This document shows, piece by piece, positions 1 to 9,437 of a stretch of DNA of 64,000 nt. This DNA comes from an uncultured Phocaeicola sp. (GTDB lineage Bacteria > Bacteroidota > Bacteroidia > Bacteroidales > Bacteroidaceae). The number at the start of each line of letters is the position of its first letter. Position 1 is the stretch's first letter. The stretch is taken from NCBI GenBank assembly GCA_944320885.1, contig CALUJE010000006.1, positions 1 to 64,000 of the forward strand, written 5' to 3'. The notes beneath the pieces were generated by a model, which made no database searches, was not told the origin of the DNA, and saw nothing but the letters and a program-made list of their open reading frames with translations. The translations under genes and the position numbers were made by a program.

Positions 1-122
1 AACTCAATTTTCATACCTCCGCTGAATGTTTCTTCAAAAATATTTCCTAATGTTGCACTTGCTGGTTGACTCTGCCGCTTGAAAAATGGCTCAGAGAATT
101 AAACAAATAACCTGAATTTATA

Positions 123-152
123 TTGTCTATATCATAAAAAGTTGTATCTTTG
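123..152 (+). promoter_or_regulatory. rpsP promoter
   Basis: A perfect Bacteroidetes -7 element TATCTTTG lies at 145-152, with TTG at 123-125 as the -33 element and a 19-bp spacer. Transcription would start near 158, leaving a leader of about 60 nt before rpsP. Positions 1-122 hold no assignable gene. Short open frames run off the left edge on both strands but are too short to name. Confidence 0.8.
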
Positions 153-217
153 CAGCCGCTAATACGAGTTATTAGCTTATTCAAATCAATTTCTAATTAT
201 AAAAACTATTTTAAAAA

Positions 218-751
218 ATGGCAACTAGAATCAGATTGCAAAGAAACGGACGCAAAGGATATGCGTTCTATTCAATCGTTATTGCAGACGTAAGAGCTCC
301 ACGTGATGGTCGATTTACTGAAAAAATTGGTACTTATAACCCAAATACCAATCCTGCCACAGTAGATTTGAATTTTGATCGTGCTTTGTACTGGGTTAAC
401 TGCGGAGCACAACCTACAGACACCGTACGTAACATTCTTTCTAAAGAAGGTGTTTACATGATGAAACATTTGTTGGGTGGTGTTAAGAAAGGTGCTTTTG
501 ACGAAGCTACAGCTAAAGTTAAATTTGATGCTTGGAAAGCTGACAAACAAAACGGTTTGGCTGCATTGAAAGCAAAACAAGAAGAAGAGAAGAAAGCTGC
601 TGCTAAAGCTCGTTTGGAAGCAGAAAAGAAAATAAATGAAGAAATTGCAAAGAAGGTAGCAGAAAAGAAAGCTGCTGAAGCTGCAGCTAAGGCTGAAGCA
701 GAAGCTGCACCTGCAGAAAATGCTGCAGAAGAAGCACCTGCAGAAGCATAA
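218..751 (+). CDS. rpsP: 30S ribosomal protein S16
   Basis: Structural protein of the small ribosomal subunit. The N-terminal ~85 residues are typical S16: [20 protein letters not shown], then the [12 protein letters not shown] segment. The protein is 177 aa, about twice the usual 80-90 aa. From about residue 115 it carries a highly charged Ala/Lys/Glu-rich tail predicted to be helical or coiled coil. Long S16 tails are common in Bacteroidetes (recalled), so this is lineage-typical rather than a fusion. The gene is monocistronic, with its own promoter and a strong terminator just downstream. Confidence 0.97.
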   Translation: MATRIRLQRNGRKGYAFYSIVIADVRAPRDGRFTEKIGTYNPNTNPATVDLNFDRALYWVNCGAQPTDTVRNILSKEGVYMMKHLLGGVKKGAFDEATAKVKFDAWKADKQNGLAALKAKQEEEKKAAAKARLEAEKKINEEIAKKVAEKKAAEAAAKAEAEAAPAENAAEEAPAEA

Positions 752-780
752 CTCTTTTTTAGACAATCTCAAACAGCAAA

Positions 781-819
781 AAAAGACAGAAAAGGATTTT
801 TTTCTTTTCTGTCTTTTTT
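781..819 (+). terminator. Intrinsic terminator of rpsP
   Basis: A hairpin has arms AAAGACAGAAAAG and CTTTTCTGTCTTT and ends in a T-run. It starts 30 nt after the rpsP stop codon. The A/T symmetry may also let it work for the convergent patatin-like gene. Confidence 0.85.
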
Positions 820-863
820 ATTTGTCACAGCAATACATATTAATTTAAGTAATCCGCGCCAAG

Positions 864-1709
864 CTAAAAACCAAGCTTAGTCATTACTGATTCGGCACAA
901 GCATATCCCTCATCATACAAATCTGCCAGTTTTTTTACATCCTTCTCTATTCGATCCACTACCATAGGCTTTTGCGGACGTATAACAACAACACTTCCCT
1001 CTTCTTCCATTTTCTCAACCATCTCTAACTGATGATTGTATGAAGCACTCCGATGGCTCAAAACTTCTCTCAACTTAGGATAGCTTTTATATATGAAAGA
1101 AGGTATCTTAATATCCTTATTCTTCTTACGATATCCTTTATTACGAGTGGCAACCACAATATTCTTCTTGTAACCTTGCTGTACTGCACGTAAAACCGGT
1201 ATAGAATCAACAATTCCTCCATCAAGCATAGGTATTCCGTCTACATATGTTTTAGGACAGACATACGGCAAACTACTTGATGCTTTGGCTATAAGCACCA
1301 AGCGTTCTCTGTCAGAACGTTCCTCAAGATAGCAAGGCTCTCCTGTACGACAATCGGTAGTCACCATCTCAAAACGAGTAGGATTTGCAAAACAGGCATC
1401 ATAATCAAAAGGTCTTATGCGCTCAGGGAATTGACGATATAGCAGGTCCAGATTAAGTATGCTATGCTGAGTCCACAAATGCCTCACTCCGATATAGCGA
1501 TATTCCCTCATCATATCAATATTACTGAAACGAGCGCGACCTCTTTGATGAGACATATAAGAAAGCCCATTACATGCTCCTGCCGAAACACTCACTATAT
1601 ATGGAAACTCTATTTTATGGTCCATAAAATAATCTAGCACGCCGCAAGTAAAAACGCCTCGCATGCCCCCTCCCTCCAAGACCAAACCTGTCTGATTGTC
1701 AACTATCAT
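864..1709 (-). CDS. Patatin-like phospholipase family protein (YjjU/RssA type)
   Basis: Predicted cytoplasmic serine lipase or acyl hydrolase of 281 aa. Motifs seen are the oxyanion-hole glycine motif LEGGGMRGVF near residue 15, a nucleophile elbow SVSAGA near residue 45, and the catalytic-Asp motif DGGIVDS near residue 165. The elbow reads S-x-S-x-G rather than the usual G-x-S-x-G. The start at 1709 (MIVDNQTG) is preferred over an ATG 27 nt upstream, because that upstream ATG overlaps the predicted -7 element TATATTTG. The natural substrate is unknown. The gene is divergent from the aminopeptidase P gene. Confidence 0.85.
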   Translation of the reverse strand: MIVDNQTGLVLEGGGMRGVFTCGVLDYFMDHKIEFPYIVSVSAGACNGLSYMSHQRGRARFSNIDMMREYRYIGVRHLWTQHSILNLDLLYRQFPERIRPFDYDACFANPTRFEMVTTDCRTGEPCYLEERSDRERLVLIAKASSSLPYVCPKTYVDGIPMLDGGIVDSIPVLRAVQQGYKKNIVVATRNKGYRKKNKDIKIPSFIYKSYPKLREVLSHRSASYNHQLEMVEKMEEEGSVVVIRPQKPMVVDRIEKDVKKLADLYDEGYACAESVMTKLGF

Positions 1710-1733
1710 ATATAAATTCTTAAAAGATATGGG

Positions 1734-1741
1734 CAAATATA
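1734..1741 (-). promoter_or_regulatory. -7 element of the patatin-like gene
   Basis: Read on the minus strand this is TATATTTG, an exact TAnnTTTG match. Transcription would start near 1728, giving a leader of about 20 nt to the ATG at 1709. No clear -33 box was seen. Confidence 0.55.
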
Positions 1742-1772
1742 TTAGTTTTATTCATAAGAATAACTATTTTTG
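1742..1772 (+). promoter_or_regulatory. pepP promoter
   Basis: The -7 element TATTTTTG is at 1765-1772. A TTAG at 1742-1745, 19 bp upstream, is a plausible -33 box. It is back-to-back with the minus-strand promoter of the patatin-like gene. Confidence 0.6.
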
Positions 1773-1807
1773 CAGAACATCTTGTAATATTTAGAGAAGA
1801 ATAAATT

Positions 1808-3196
1808 ATGTTTAGAGCTGATTACAAAAAACGCCGTGATGCACTGCGTAACAAAATTAAGAACGGTCTGGTCATACTACCAGGCAACAATGAATCTCCA
1901 TGTAATTATCCGGACAACACATATAAATTCCGTCAAGACAGTACGTTTTTGTACTTCTTCGGTATTAATCAGCCTGGATTTGCCGGAATAATCGATACCG
2001 AAAGCGGTGAGGATTATCTTTTTGGAAATGATGTGACAATGGACGACATCATCTGGATGGGCCCACAACCAAGTGTAAAAGACATGGCTGCTGAGGTTAG
2101 CGTAAGAAACAGCGCACCTTTATCCGAAGTCAAAAACATTATATCTGCAGCATTAAGACAGGGACGCAAAATCCATTTCCTTCCACAATACCGTTATGAT
2201 ATCATGTTATGGTTGGAAGATTTACTTGGTATCCGTGTTGCCCAACTCAAGGAGCACGTATCCGTCGAACTGATAAAAGCTGTAGTTGACTTGCGTTCTG
2301 TAAAAGAACCATGTGAAATTGAAGAAATAGAACGTGCTTGTGACATAGGTTATGAAATGCATACCACAGCTATGCGCTTGTGCAAGCCCGGAGTTAAAGA
2401 ACAGTACATTGCCGGAGTGATTGACGGCATAGCAGCTTCTTACGGAAGCATGACTTCATTCGCAACTATTTTGTCTCAAAACGGAGAGACTCTTCATAAT
2501 CATTATCATGGCAACATTCTTGAGGCGGGCAAACTGATGCTTACGGATGCCGGCGCAGAAACAAACAACAACTATTGCTCAGATTTTACCAGAACAGTTC
2601 CTGTAGGCGGACGGTTCACCAGTCGCCAAAAGGATATCTATAATATTGTAGTAGCCTGCCATGACCATGCGATTGATTTTGCCCGTCCGGGACAAACCTG
2701 GAAAGAAGTACATATCAACGTTTGTAAAGTTCTGGCACAAGGATTAAAAGACCTTGGATTGATGAAAGGTAATATTGACGAAGCTGTTGCTGCTGGAGCA
2801 CACGCATTGTTTATGCCTCACGGTCTGGGACATATGATGGGAATGGATGTACATGACATGGAAGGATTAGGACAAGTATATGTAGGATACGATGACGAGA
2901 CACGTCCTTCCGAACAGTTCGGATTAGGTTCTCTCCGCATGGGAAGAAGACTCCAAGAAGGATTCGTAATTACCGACGAACCGGGATGCTATTTTATCCC
3001 TGCACTTATTGATAAATGGAAATCCGAGAATAAGTTTACCGACTTCTTGAACTATCCTGTAATTGAAAAATATAAAGACTTTGGAGGTATCCGTTTGGAA
3101 GACGATGTATTAATTACTACCGACGGCTCACGCTTCCTAGGCAAAAAACGTATTCCGCTTACAGTAGAAGAAGTTGAAAATATAATGAATGAATAA
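1808..3196 (+). CDS. pepP: Xaa-Pro aminopeptidase (aminopeptidase P family, M24B)
   Basis: Dimetal peptidase that removes N-terminal residues preceding proline. The 462-aa length fits the family: an N-terminal creatinase-like domain (about 1-170), then the pita-bread M24 catalytic domain. Visible metal ligands are the two Asp of DAG...SDFTRT (about 247 and 258), the His of MPHGLGHMMGMDVHD (about 341), the Glu of TDEPGCY (about 392) and the Glu of RLEDD (about 431). It has no signal peptide, so it is cytoplasmic. It lies 35 nt before the C1 peptidase gene and probably shares a transcript with it. Confidence 0.95.
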   Translation: MFRADYKKRRDALRNKIKNGLVILPGNNESPCNYPDNTYKFRQDSTFLYFFGINQPGFAGIIDTESGEDYLFGNDVTMDDIIWMGPQPSVKDMAAEVSVRNSAPLSEVKNIISAALRQGRKIHFLPQYRYDIMLWLEDLLGIRVAQLKEHVSVELIKAVVDLRSVKEPCEIEEIERACDIGYEMHTTAMRLCKPGVKEQYIAGVIDGIAASYGSMTSFATILSQNGETLHNHYHGNILEAGKLMLTDAGAETNNNYCSDFTRTVPVGGRFTSRQKDIYNIVVACHDHAIDFARPGQTWKEVHINVCKVLAQGLKDLGLMKGNIDEAVAAGAHALFMPHGLGHMMGMDVHDMEGLGQVYVGYDDETRPSEQFGLGSLRMGRRLQEGFVITDEPGCYFIPALIDKWKSENKFTDFLNYPVIEKYKDFGGIRLEDDVLITTDGSRFLGKKRIPLTVEEVENIMNE

Positions 3197-3231
3197 ATAA
3201 TTTATTAATCCTCAAAACTTAAAACCAAAAC

Positions 3232-4437
3232 ATGAAAAAAGCTTTATTGTTCGCAGCCTTAGGCTTAGTATGCGCAAGCTCTATTGTTGCACAGGAAGGA
3301 GAAAAGAAAGAGAAAGAAGGATACATTTTCACTACAGTGAAAGAGAATCCTATCACTTCAGTTAAAAATCAAAGCCGCGCAGGAACATGCTGGTGCTATT
3401 CTGGTTTGTCTTTTATTGAATCAGAACTTCTCCGCATGGGAAAAGGAGAATATGATTTCTCAGAAATGTATACAGTATACAATACTTATATGGACCGTGC
3501 TGATGCTACCGTTCGTACACACGGAGACGTATCATTCTCACAAGGAGGTTCTTTCTACGACGTTCTTTACGGAATGCAACGTTATGGATTGATTCCTGAA
3601 GAATTAATGCGTCCGGGAGTAATGTACGGTGATACCCTTTCTAACCACAACGAGCTTTCTGCAGTTACAGAAGCATACGTTGCTGCTATTGCAAAAGGTG
3701 GACACAGCAGTCTGCAAGTAGCTCCAGACAATACTCCGGTATGGAAAAAAGGATTGACCGGTATTTACGATGCTTACCTTGGTGTACGTCCTGAAAAGTT
3801 CGAATACAAAGGAAAAGAATATACTCCGCAATCATTCTATGAATCATTGGGATTGAATCCTGACGATTATATCTCATTGACTTCATATACACATCATCCT
3901 TTCTACAAACCATTTGTTCTTGAAATCCAAGACAACTGGAGATGGAGCCAATCATACAACCTTCCTATTGATGAGTTAATGGAAGTATTTGACAATGCTA
4001 TCAACAACGGTTATACCATTGCATGGGGTGCCGATGTAAGTGAATCAGGTTTCTCACGTTTCGGTATTGCAACTTATCCTGATATGCAAAAGGCTCAAGA
4101 CCTGAAAGGTTCTGATATGGCTAAATGGCTTAAACTGAAAAATACTCCGCAATTCTCTAACACTCCGCAACCTCAAAAATGGTGTACTCAAGAAGAACGC
4201 CAGGTTGCATATGACAACTGGGAAACTACTGATGACCACGGTATGTTGATTTATGGTATTGCAAAAGACCAGAACGGTACAGAATACTACATGGTTAAGA
4301 ATTCTTGGGGTATTACAGGTGAATACAAAGGTATCTGGTATGCATCTAAAGCTTATGCCCGCTACAAAACAATGAATATTGTAGTTAACAAAAAAGCACT
4401 TCCTAAAGAAATCGCAAAGAAATTGGGTATTAAATAA
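3232..4437 (+). CDS. Secreted C1-family cysteine peptidase (bleomycin hydrolase/PepC-like)
   Basis: 401-aa papain-fold peptidase with an N-terminal signal peptide (MKKALLFAALGLVCASSIVAQ), so it is exported, probably to the periplasm. Catalytic residues are clear: oxyanion Gln in VKNQSRAGTCWCYSG with nucleophile Cys53, His336 in DDHGMLIYG and Asn357 in VKNSWG. The layout matches aminopeptidase C/bleomycin hydrolase, but this form is shorter than the roughly 450-aa cytoplasmic enzymes and is secreted. It is followed by a strong terminator. Its pairing with aminopeptidase P suggests a role in peptide use. Confidence 0.9.
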   Translation: MKKALLFAALGLVCASSIVAQEGEKKEKEGYIFTTVKENPITSVKNQSRAGTCWCYSGLSFIESELLRMGKGEYDFSEMYTVYNTYMDRADATVRTHGDVSFSQGGSFYDVLYGMQRYGLIPEELMRPGVMYGDTLSNHNELSAVTEAYVAAIAKGGHSSLQVAPDNTPVWKKGLTGIYDAYLGVRPEKFEYKGKEYTPQSFYESLGLNPDDYISLTSYTHHPFYKPFVLEIQDNWRWSQSYNLPIDELMEVFDNAINNGYTIAWGADVSESGFSRFGIATYPDMQKAQDLKGSDMAKWLKLKNTPQFSNTPQPQKWCTQEERQVAYDNWETTDDHGMLIYGIAKDQNGTEYYMVKNSWGITGEYKGIWYASKAYARYKTMNIVVNKKALPKEIAKKLGIK

Positions 4438-4457
4438 TTCCCATACATCCTGATAAT

Positions 4458-4507
4458 AAAAGCGCGTTGGTTCTGTTAAATATATATAGAATCAACGCGC
4501 TTTTTTA
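4458..4507 (+). terminator. Intrinsic terminator after the C1 peptidase gene
   Basis: An AAAAGCGCGTTG...CAACGCGCTTTTTT hairpin (extended by TTCT/AGAA) ends in a T-run, about 20 nt after the stop codon. Confidence 0.9.
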
Positions 4508-4673
4508 TTTCTTTTTCTTAACTTTACCAATTGAATGCAGACATGTATTCTCTTTTATTGAAAGAAGTTTTCACCAAACGGTATCATATCTGCAAATATC
4601 AGGCTGTTACTTTAAACGGAATATGAAAGGTACAAGCCTGAACACTAACAGAAAAAGAAAAAAACAATATATA

Positions 4674-6401
4674 ATGCGATACAAATGGAATTACCAAGCT
4701 CCGACACACGAACAGACAGAGGCGGCTAAATCTTTCTCAAAAGAGTTAGGAATTAGTCCTATTCTTTGTAAACTTCTTATAGAAAGAGGTATTACATCTG
4801 TTTCTGAAGCCAGAAAGTTCTTTCATCCGCAATTGAACGAGCTGCACAACCCATTTCTTATGAAGGATATGGACCTTGCTGTGGAACGTTTAAATATTGC
4901 AATGGGAAAGAAAGAACGCGTGTTGATATACGGAGATTATGATGTTGACGGGACAACTGCCGTTGCTCTCGTCTATAAGTTCTTGCAACAGTTCTATTCC
5001 AATATTGACTACTACATTCCAGACCGCTATGAGGAAGGTTACGGAGTATCTGTCAAAGGAATAGATTATGCCTATGAAACGGGAGTAAAACTCATCATTG
5101 TTCTCGACTGTGGCATCAAAGCTGTAAAAGAAATAGCTTACGCCAAAGAAAAGGACATTGACTTTATTATCTGTGACCACCACGTGCCAGATGATGTACT
5201 TCCTCCCGCTGTTGCCATTCTCAATCCCAAACGGTTGGATGCTACCTACCCCTACCCTCACCTGTCAGGATGCGGAGTGGGCTTCAAATTCATGCAGGCT
5301 TTCGCACAAAATAATGGCATTGGCTATAACATACTATGGCCCTTACTTGATTTAGTAGCTGTAAGCATTGCATCCGATATTGTTCCAATCATGGGTGAAA
5401 ACCGTGTGTTGGCATATTACGGACTGAAACAAATCAATTCAAATCCCAGTATCGGATTAAAAGCTATTATTGATGTATGCGGACTTTCTGAAAAGGAAAT
5501 CACCATAAGCGACATCGTATTCAAAATCGGCCCCCGAATCAATGCCTCCGGACGTATACAGAATGGAAAAGAAGCTGTAGATCTGCTCATCGAAAAGGAC
5601 CTTCACAGTGCATTGGCTAAAAGTAATCAGATAAACCAATACAACGAGACCAGAAAAGACCTCGACAAGAATATGACGGAAGAGGCCAACAAGATTGTTG
5701 ACAAGCTGGAAGACCTTTCACAGCGCCGTTCCATCGTACTTTTCAACGAAGACTGGCACAAGGGAGTTATTGGTATCGTAGCATCTCGTCTGACCGAAAT
5801 CTATTATCGGCCGGCCGTAGTTCTTACACGCACCAATGATATGGCAACCGGTTCGGCCCGTTCCGTATCAGGATTTGATGTGTATAAAGCCATTGAATAT
5901 TGCCGTGACTTGCTCGAAAACTTTGGCGGTCATACATACGCTGCCGGACTTTCAATGAAAGTCGAAAACGTAGCGAAGTTTACCGAACGCTTTGAAAAAT
6001 TTGTCTCCGAACATATTTTGCCGGAACAGACACATGCCATTATCAATATCGATGCCAAAATAGACTTTCAGGACATAACTCACAAATTCTTCAATGATCT
6101 GAAAAATTTCAATCCTTTCGGTCCGGACAATCACAAACCCATCTTCTGCACAAACCATGTGTATGATTACGGAACAAGCAAAGTAGTAGGACGCGAACAG
6201 GAACATATAAAACTGGAACTGGTAGACAACAAGTCGCACAACGTAATGAACGGCATTGCATTTGGACAAAGCTCACAGGCACGTTACATCAAGACCAAAC
6301 GCTCTTTCGACATTTGTTATACCATTGAAGAGAATACCCACAAACGTGGTGAAGTGCAACTTCAGATAGAAGATATACGTCCAACAGAATGCAATTCATG
6401 A
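4674..6401 (+). CDS. recJ: Single-stranded-DNA-specific exonuclease RecJ
   Basis: 5'-3' ssDNA exonuclease of recombination and mismatch repair. Using the ATG at 4674 (MRYKWNYQAP) gives 575 aa, the normal RecJ size. The open frame extends upstream, but that part is hydrophobic and unlike RecJ and it overlaps the preceding terminator. DHH-family motifs are GDYDVDGTTA, DHH at 168-170, SGCGVGF and DIVPIMGENR. The DHHA1 domain has NFGGHTYAAGL and is followed by an OB fold. The stop overlaps the recQ start as ATGA, indicating translational coupling of recJ and recQ. Confidence 0.95.
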   Translation: MRYKWNYQAPTHEQTEAAKSFSKELGISPILCKLLIERGITSVSEARKFFHPQLNELHNPFLMKDMDLAVERLNIAMGKKERVLIYGDYDVDGTTAVALVYKFLQQFYSNIDYYIPDRYEEGYGVSVKGIDYAYETGVKLIIVLDCGIKAVKEIAYAKEKDIDFIICDHHVPDDVLPPAVAILNPKRLDATYPYPHLSGCGVGFKFMQAFAQNNGIGYNILWPLLDLVAVSIASDIVPIMGENRVLAYYGLKQINSNPSIGLKAIIDVCGLSEKEITISDIVFKIGPRINASGRIQNGKEAVDLLIEKDLHSALAKSNQINQYNETRKDLDKNMTEEANKIVDKLEDLSQRRSIVLFNEDWHKGVIGIVASRLTEIYYRPAVVLTRTNDMATGSARSVSGFDVYKAIEYCRDLLENFGGHTYAAGLSMKVENVAKFTERFEKFVSEHILPEQTHAIINIDAKIDFQDITHKFFNDLKNFNPFGPDNHKPIFCTNHVYDYGTSKVVGREQEHIKLELVDNKSHNVMNGIAFGQSSQARYIKTKRSFDICYTIEENTHKRGEVQLQIEDIRPTECNS

Positions 6402-8314
6402 AAGATTATAAATCCATACTTCAAAAATATTGGGGATATAATTCATTCCGAGGCATTCAGGAAGACATCATCAACAGTATCGGTAACGGACAAGATACAT
6501 TGGGGCTGATGCCCACAGGCGGAGGAAAATCCATTACTTTCCAGGTCCCCGCCATGGCAACAGAGGGGCTATGTCTGGTCATAACCCCTCTGATTGCATT
6601 AATGAAAGATCAGGTAAGCAACCTGCGCTCACGAGGCATTAAGGCTATAGCCGTATATTCCGGTATGACCCGTGAAGAAATTATTACGGCTCTGGAGAAT
6701 TGCATTTTCGGTGATTACAAATTTCTCTACATATCCCCCGAACGTCTTGGCACTGAAATATTTCAGACCAAACTGAGAAAGATGAAAATCAGTTTCATCA
6801 CGGTAGATGAATCTCACTGCATATCACAATGGGGATATGATTTCCGTCCGGCATATCTGAAAATAAACCAAATCAGAAAATTGCTGCCAGATGCTCCTGT
6901 TCTGGCATTAACCGCAACGGCCACTCCCGAAGTGGTAAAAGATATTCAGCTGCAACTGAATTTCAAGAAAGAGAACGTCTTCAAAATGAGCTTCGAGCGC
7001 AAGAATCTGGCTTATATAGTACGAAATACTGAAGACAAGAACAAAGAACTGCTGCACATACTTACCCATATGTCCGGCTCTGCCATCGTGTATACCCGAA
7101 ACCGTAAGGGAACAAAAGAAATCGCCCAACTGTTATACAAGAACAACATCAGTGCAGAATTCTATCACGCCGGCCTTTCAAACGATGAAAAAGATCTAAG
7201 GCAGGAAAAATGGCAGAAAGATGAATCCAGAGTCATGGTTGCCACCAATGCTTTCGGTATGGGAATAGACAAACCCGATGTACGTATTGTAATTCATATG
7301 GATATGCCCGATTCTCCCGAGGCTTATTTTCAGGAAGCAGGACGAGCCGGAAGAGACGGACAGAAAGCATATGCCGTATTATTGTACAGTCCGCACGATA
7401 AAAGCATTCTCAACAAACGCATATCAGATACTTTCCCCGAAAAGGAATATATCCGGAAAGTATACGAACACGTCTGCTACTATTACCAGATGGCCATCGG
7501 CGACGGATTTGACTGCATTTATGAATTCAATCTTGATGAGTTCTGCCAACGCTTTAAACACTTTCCGGTACAGGCAGACAGTGCACTACGCATTCTCACC
7601 CGGTGCGGATATATTGAATATATTGACGAACAGGAAAGTAAATCACGCCTGATTTTTACAGTCAGACGTGACGAATTATATAAGATACACGAACAGGACG
7701 CATCAACCGAACAGCTCATTCAAACAATTCTGCGTAATTACACAGGGTTATTCTCAGACTATGCTTACATTGACGAAAGCATGCTGGGCCGTCAAAACAA
7801 TCTAACCCGACAGGAAGTATATAAAAGCCTCATATATCTGTCAAGAAAGAACATCATTCACTATATACCGGGTAAGAAGACACCGTATATCCGCTTCACC
7901 CAAAAACGGGAAGAAACAGACAGACTGGTCATACCACAGAGCGTATACGAGCAGCGAAAAGAAAGTTATACGCACCGCATCAAGGCTATGATTGAGTATG
8001 CCACATCCGAAAGCCGGTGCCGCAACAGAATGCTTCTGAAATATTTCGGAGAAAACAGCATGCAAAACTGCGAAAAATGTGATGTATGTCTTCGCCGGCA
8101 TCAGTCAGGAGTAAAAACAGGCGAGTTTGAAAATATCAGAAAGCAAATCATAGAACTTGTAGGTTCATATAAAGACAAACAGCCCGCCAGTATCCTGTCG
8201 ACTCTTAACGTAGAAAAAGACAAATTGCGCGAAGTGCTGTCATTCCTTATTCATGAAGAAGAAATCACTGTCTGTGATGGAATGATATCCGTACATAAGG
8301 AAAACAAGGATTAA
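6398..8314 (+). CDS. recQ: ATP-dependent DNA helicase, RecQ family
   Basis: 3'-5' DNA helicase of 638 aa from the ATG at 6398, which overlaps the recJ stop as ATGA; an in-frame ATG at 6389 is possible. Seen are Walker A MPTGGGKS (Lys47), DESH box at 137-140, the TATATPEV motif and motif VI QEAGRAGRDG near 312. Four zinc Cys at 541, 558, 561 and 564 have the same C-x16-C-x2-C-x2-C spacing as E. coli RecQ. They lie about 170 residues further from motif VI than in E. coli, so an extra winged-helix-like stretch sits between the helicase core and the zinc domain. No obvious HRDC domain follows. Confidence 0.93.
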   Translation: MKDYKSILQKYWGYNSFRGIQEDIINSIGNGQDTLGLMPTGGGKSITFQVPAMATEGLCLVITPLIALMKDQVSNLRSRGIKAIAVYSGMTREEIITALENCIFGDYKFLYISPERLGTEIFQTKLRKMKISFITVDESHCISQWGYDFRPAYLKINQIRKLLPDAPVLALTATATPEVVKDIQLQLNFKKENVFKMSFERKNLAYIVRNTEDKNKELLHILTHMSGSAIVYTRNRKGTKEIAQLLYKNNISAEFYHAGLSNDEKDLRQEKWQKDESRVMVATNAFGMGIDKPDVRIVIHMDMPDSPEAYFQEAGRAGRDGQKAYAVLLYSPHDKSILNKRISDTFPEKEYIRKVYEHVCYYYQMAIGDGFDCIYEFNLDEFCQRFKHFPVQADSALRILTRCGYIEYIDEQESKSRLIFTVRRDELYKIHEQDASTEQLIQTILRNYTGLFSDYAYIDESMLGRQNNLTRQEVYKSLIYLSRKNIIHYIPGKKTPYIRFTQKREETDRLVIPQSVYEQRKESYTHRIKAMIEYATSESRCRNRMLLKYFGENSMQNCEKCDVCLRRHQSGVKTGEFENIRKQIIELVGSYKDKQPASILSTLNVEKDKLREVLSFLIHEEEITVCDGMISVHKENKD

Positions 8315-8339
8315 CCGGTACTTTTACAACAAAAACATT

Positions 8340-8347
8340 TATCTTTG
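8340..8347 (+). promoter_or_regulatory. -7 element before the TPR protein gene
   Basis: TATCTTTG, an exact TAnnTTTG match, lies 32 nt before the chosen ATG at 8380. The -33 region is unclear. Confidence 0.6.
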
Positions 8348-8379
8348 CTATAAAATAACAACATAATTATTTGAATGCC

Positions 8380-9339
8380 ATGATTAAATTTTTGAAAAAT
8401 CTTTTTTCGGCCAATAATGCCACACAAGAAGAAGATACCGAAAAAAACAACAAAAAGAATTTTGACATATTAAAATACGACGGGATACGTGCCCAAAACA
8501 TACGAAAATGGGCATATGCTGAAAAATGTTTTAAAGAAGCTCTCAACATACAACCGGATATGGAAGTTATGAGACTGCTGATAAACAACTCCATACAGCT
8601 TAATAATCTGGAACTGGCCACAGAAGTTGCCAAACAGGCTACAGAAGTATATTCTGACAAATACGAGAACTTCATAAACCTCGCCCATATTTATTATATG
8701 TGTGAAAAATATGACGACATGCTAATTGCCGCACAACAAGCCACCAGACTGAATCCGGAAAACGAAAATTGCTACTACACACAGGCTCAGGCTTACCAGA
8801 AACAGGGAGACGTCATCAATACAATTGCAACCCTGACACAGGCTATCGGCAAAAACGACAAGTTTACAGAAGCGTATCTCATGCGCAGCAAAGTACTCCT
8901 TGAACTGCGACAAATGAATGAAGCCAAAGCTGACATTGATACATTGCTGGAGCAAGATCCGGAAAATGAGGAAGCTCTGCTAATTGCCGGAAACATTGAA
9001 ATGCAGAAGGGTAACGAAGAAAATGCCATCCGCCTATATAATCAGGTTATAGAGCTCAATCCCTTTAATGAACAGGCATATATACAGGCGGCACTGCTTT
9101 TCATCAACAAGCAAGACTGGGAAAAAGCACTTGAACAAGTAAACGAAGCCCTTGAAAATACGGAAACGGCTGCACTATACCAATTACGCGGAAAAATCAA
9201 ATTGGAAACCGGTGACAAGAACGGCTCGATTGAAGATGTCAAGAAGGCCATGGAACTGAATCCGGAAGAAAAAAACAGCATCAACGGAACATTCAACAAC
9301 TTTGATTCTCTATATAATAAGGTGAATCCGCTGGGGTAA
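8380..9339 (+). CDS. Tetratricopeptide repeat protein
   Basis: 319-aa protein made of tandem 34-residue TPR helices (for example residues ~32-290, with repeated alternation of A...Y/N-P motifs such as LNPENENCYYTQAQAYQKQGD and ELNPFNEQAYIQAALLF). There is no signal peptide or membrane segment, so it is probably a cytoplasmic scaffold. The ATG at 8380 is preferred over an upstream TTG, as it follows the promoter with normal spacing. The partner is unknown. It stands alone between recQ and the aromatic operon leader. Confidence 0.85.
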   Translation: MIKFLKNLFSANNATQEEDTEKNNKKNFDILKYDGIRAQNIRKWAYAEKCFKEALNIQPDMEVMRLLINNSIQLNNLELATEVAKQATEVYSDKYENFINLAHIYYMCEKYDDMLIAAQQATRLNPENENCYYTQAQAYQKQGDVINTIATLTQAIGKNDKFTEAYLMRSKVLLELRQMNEAKADIDTLLEQDPENEEALLIAGNIEMQKGNEENAIRLYNQVIELNPFNEQAYIQAALLFINKQDWEKALEQVNEALENTETAALYQLRGKIKLETGDKNGSIEDVKKAMELNPEEKNSINGTFNNFDSLYNKVNPLG

Positions 9340-9380
9340 TAATAAACTTGAGTTTTCTCGAAAAAAAATATAGCTTTTTA

Positions 9381-9410
9381 TTGGATATTGAAATAAAAGC
9401 GCTACATTTG
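9381..9410 (+). promoter_or_regulatory. Promoter of the aromatic amino-acid operon
   Basis: TTG at 9381-9383 and TACATTTG at 9403-9410 are spaced by 19 bp, matching the Bacteroidetes consensus. Transcription would begin near 9416, about 22 nt before the leader-peptide ATG. Confidence 0.8.
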
Positions 9411-9437
9411 TCGACAACAAGAACAAAAAACAAATCA

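Noticed and set aside
1..122. Open frames at the left edge on both strands, one with ATG at 12-14 on the minus strand preceded by GGAGGT.
   Set aside because: Only a few codons lie inside the window, the GGAGG is too close to the ATG to serve as a ribosome site, and no family is recognisable.
272..772. Long minus-strand ORF (166 aa) rich in Cys, Phe and Ser opposite rpsP.
   Set aside because: It mirrors the repetitive Ala/Lys/Glu codons of the S16 tail on the other strand; composition is that of an antisense shadow.
4467..4673. N-terminal extension of recJ by 69 residues.
   Set aside because: It overlaps the upstream terminator, has a hydrophobic composition unlike RecJ, and the ATG at 4674 gives the standard length.
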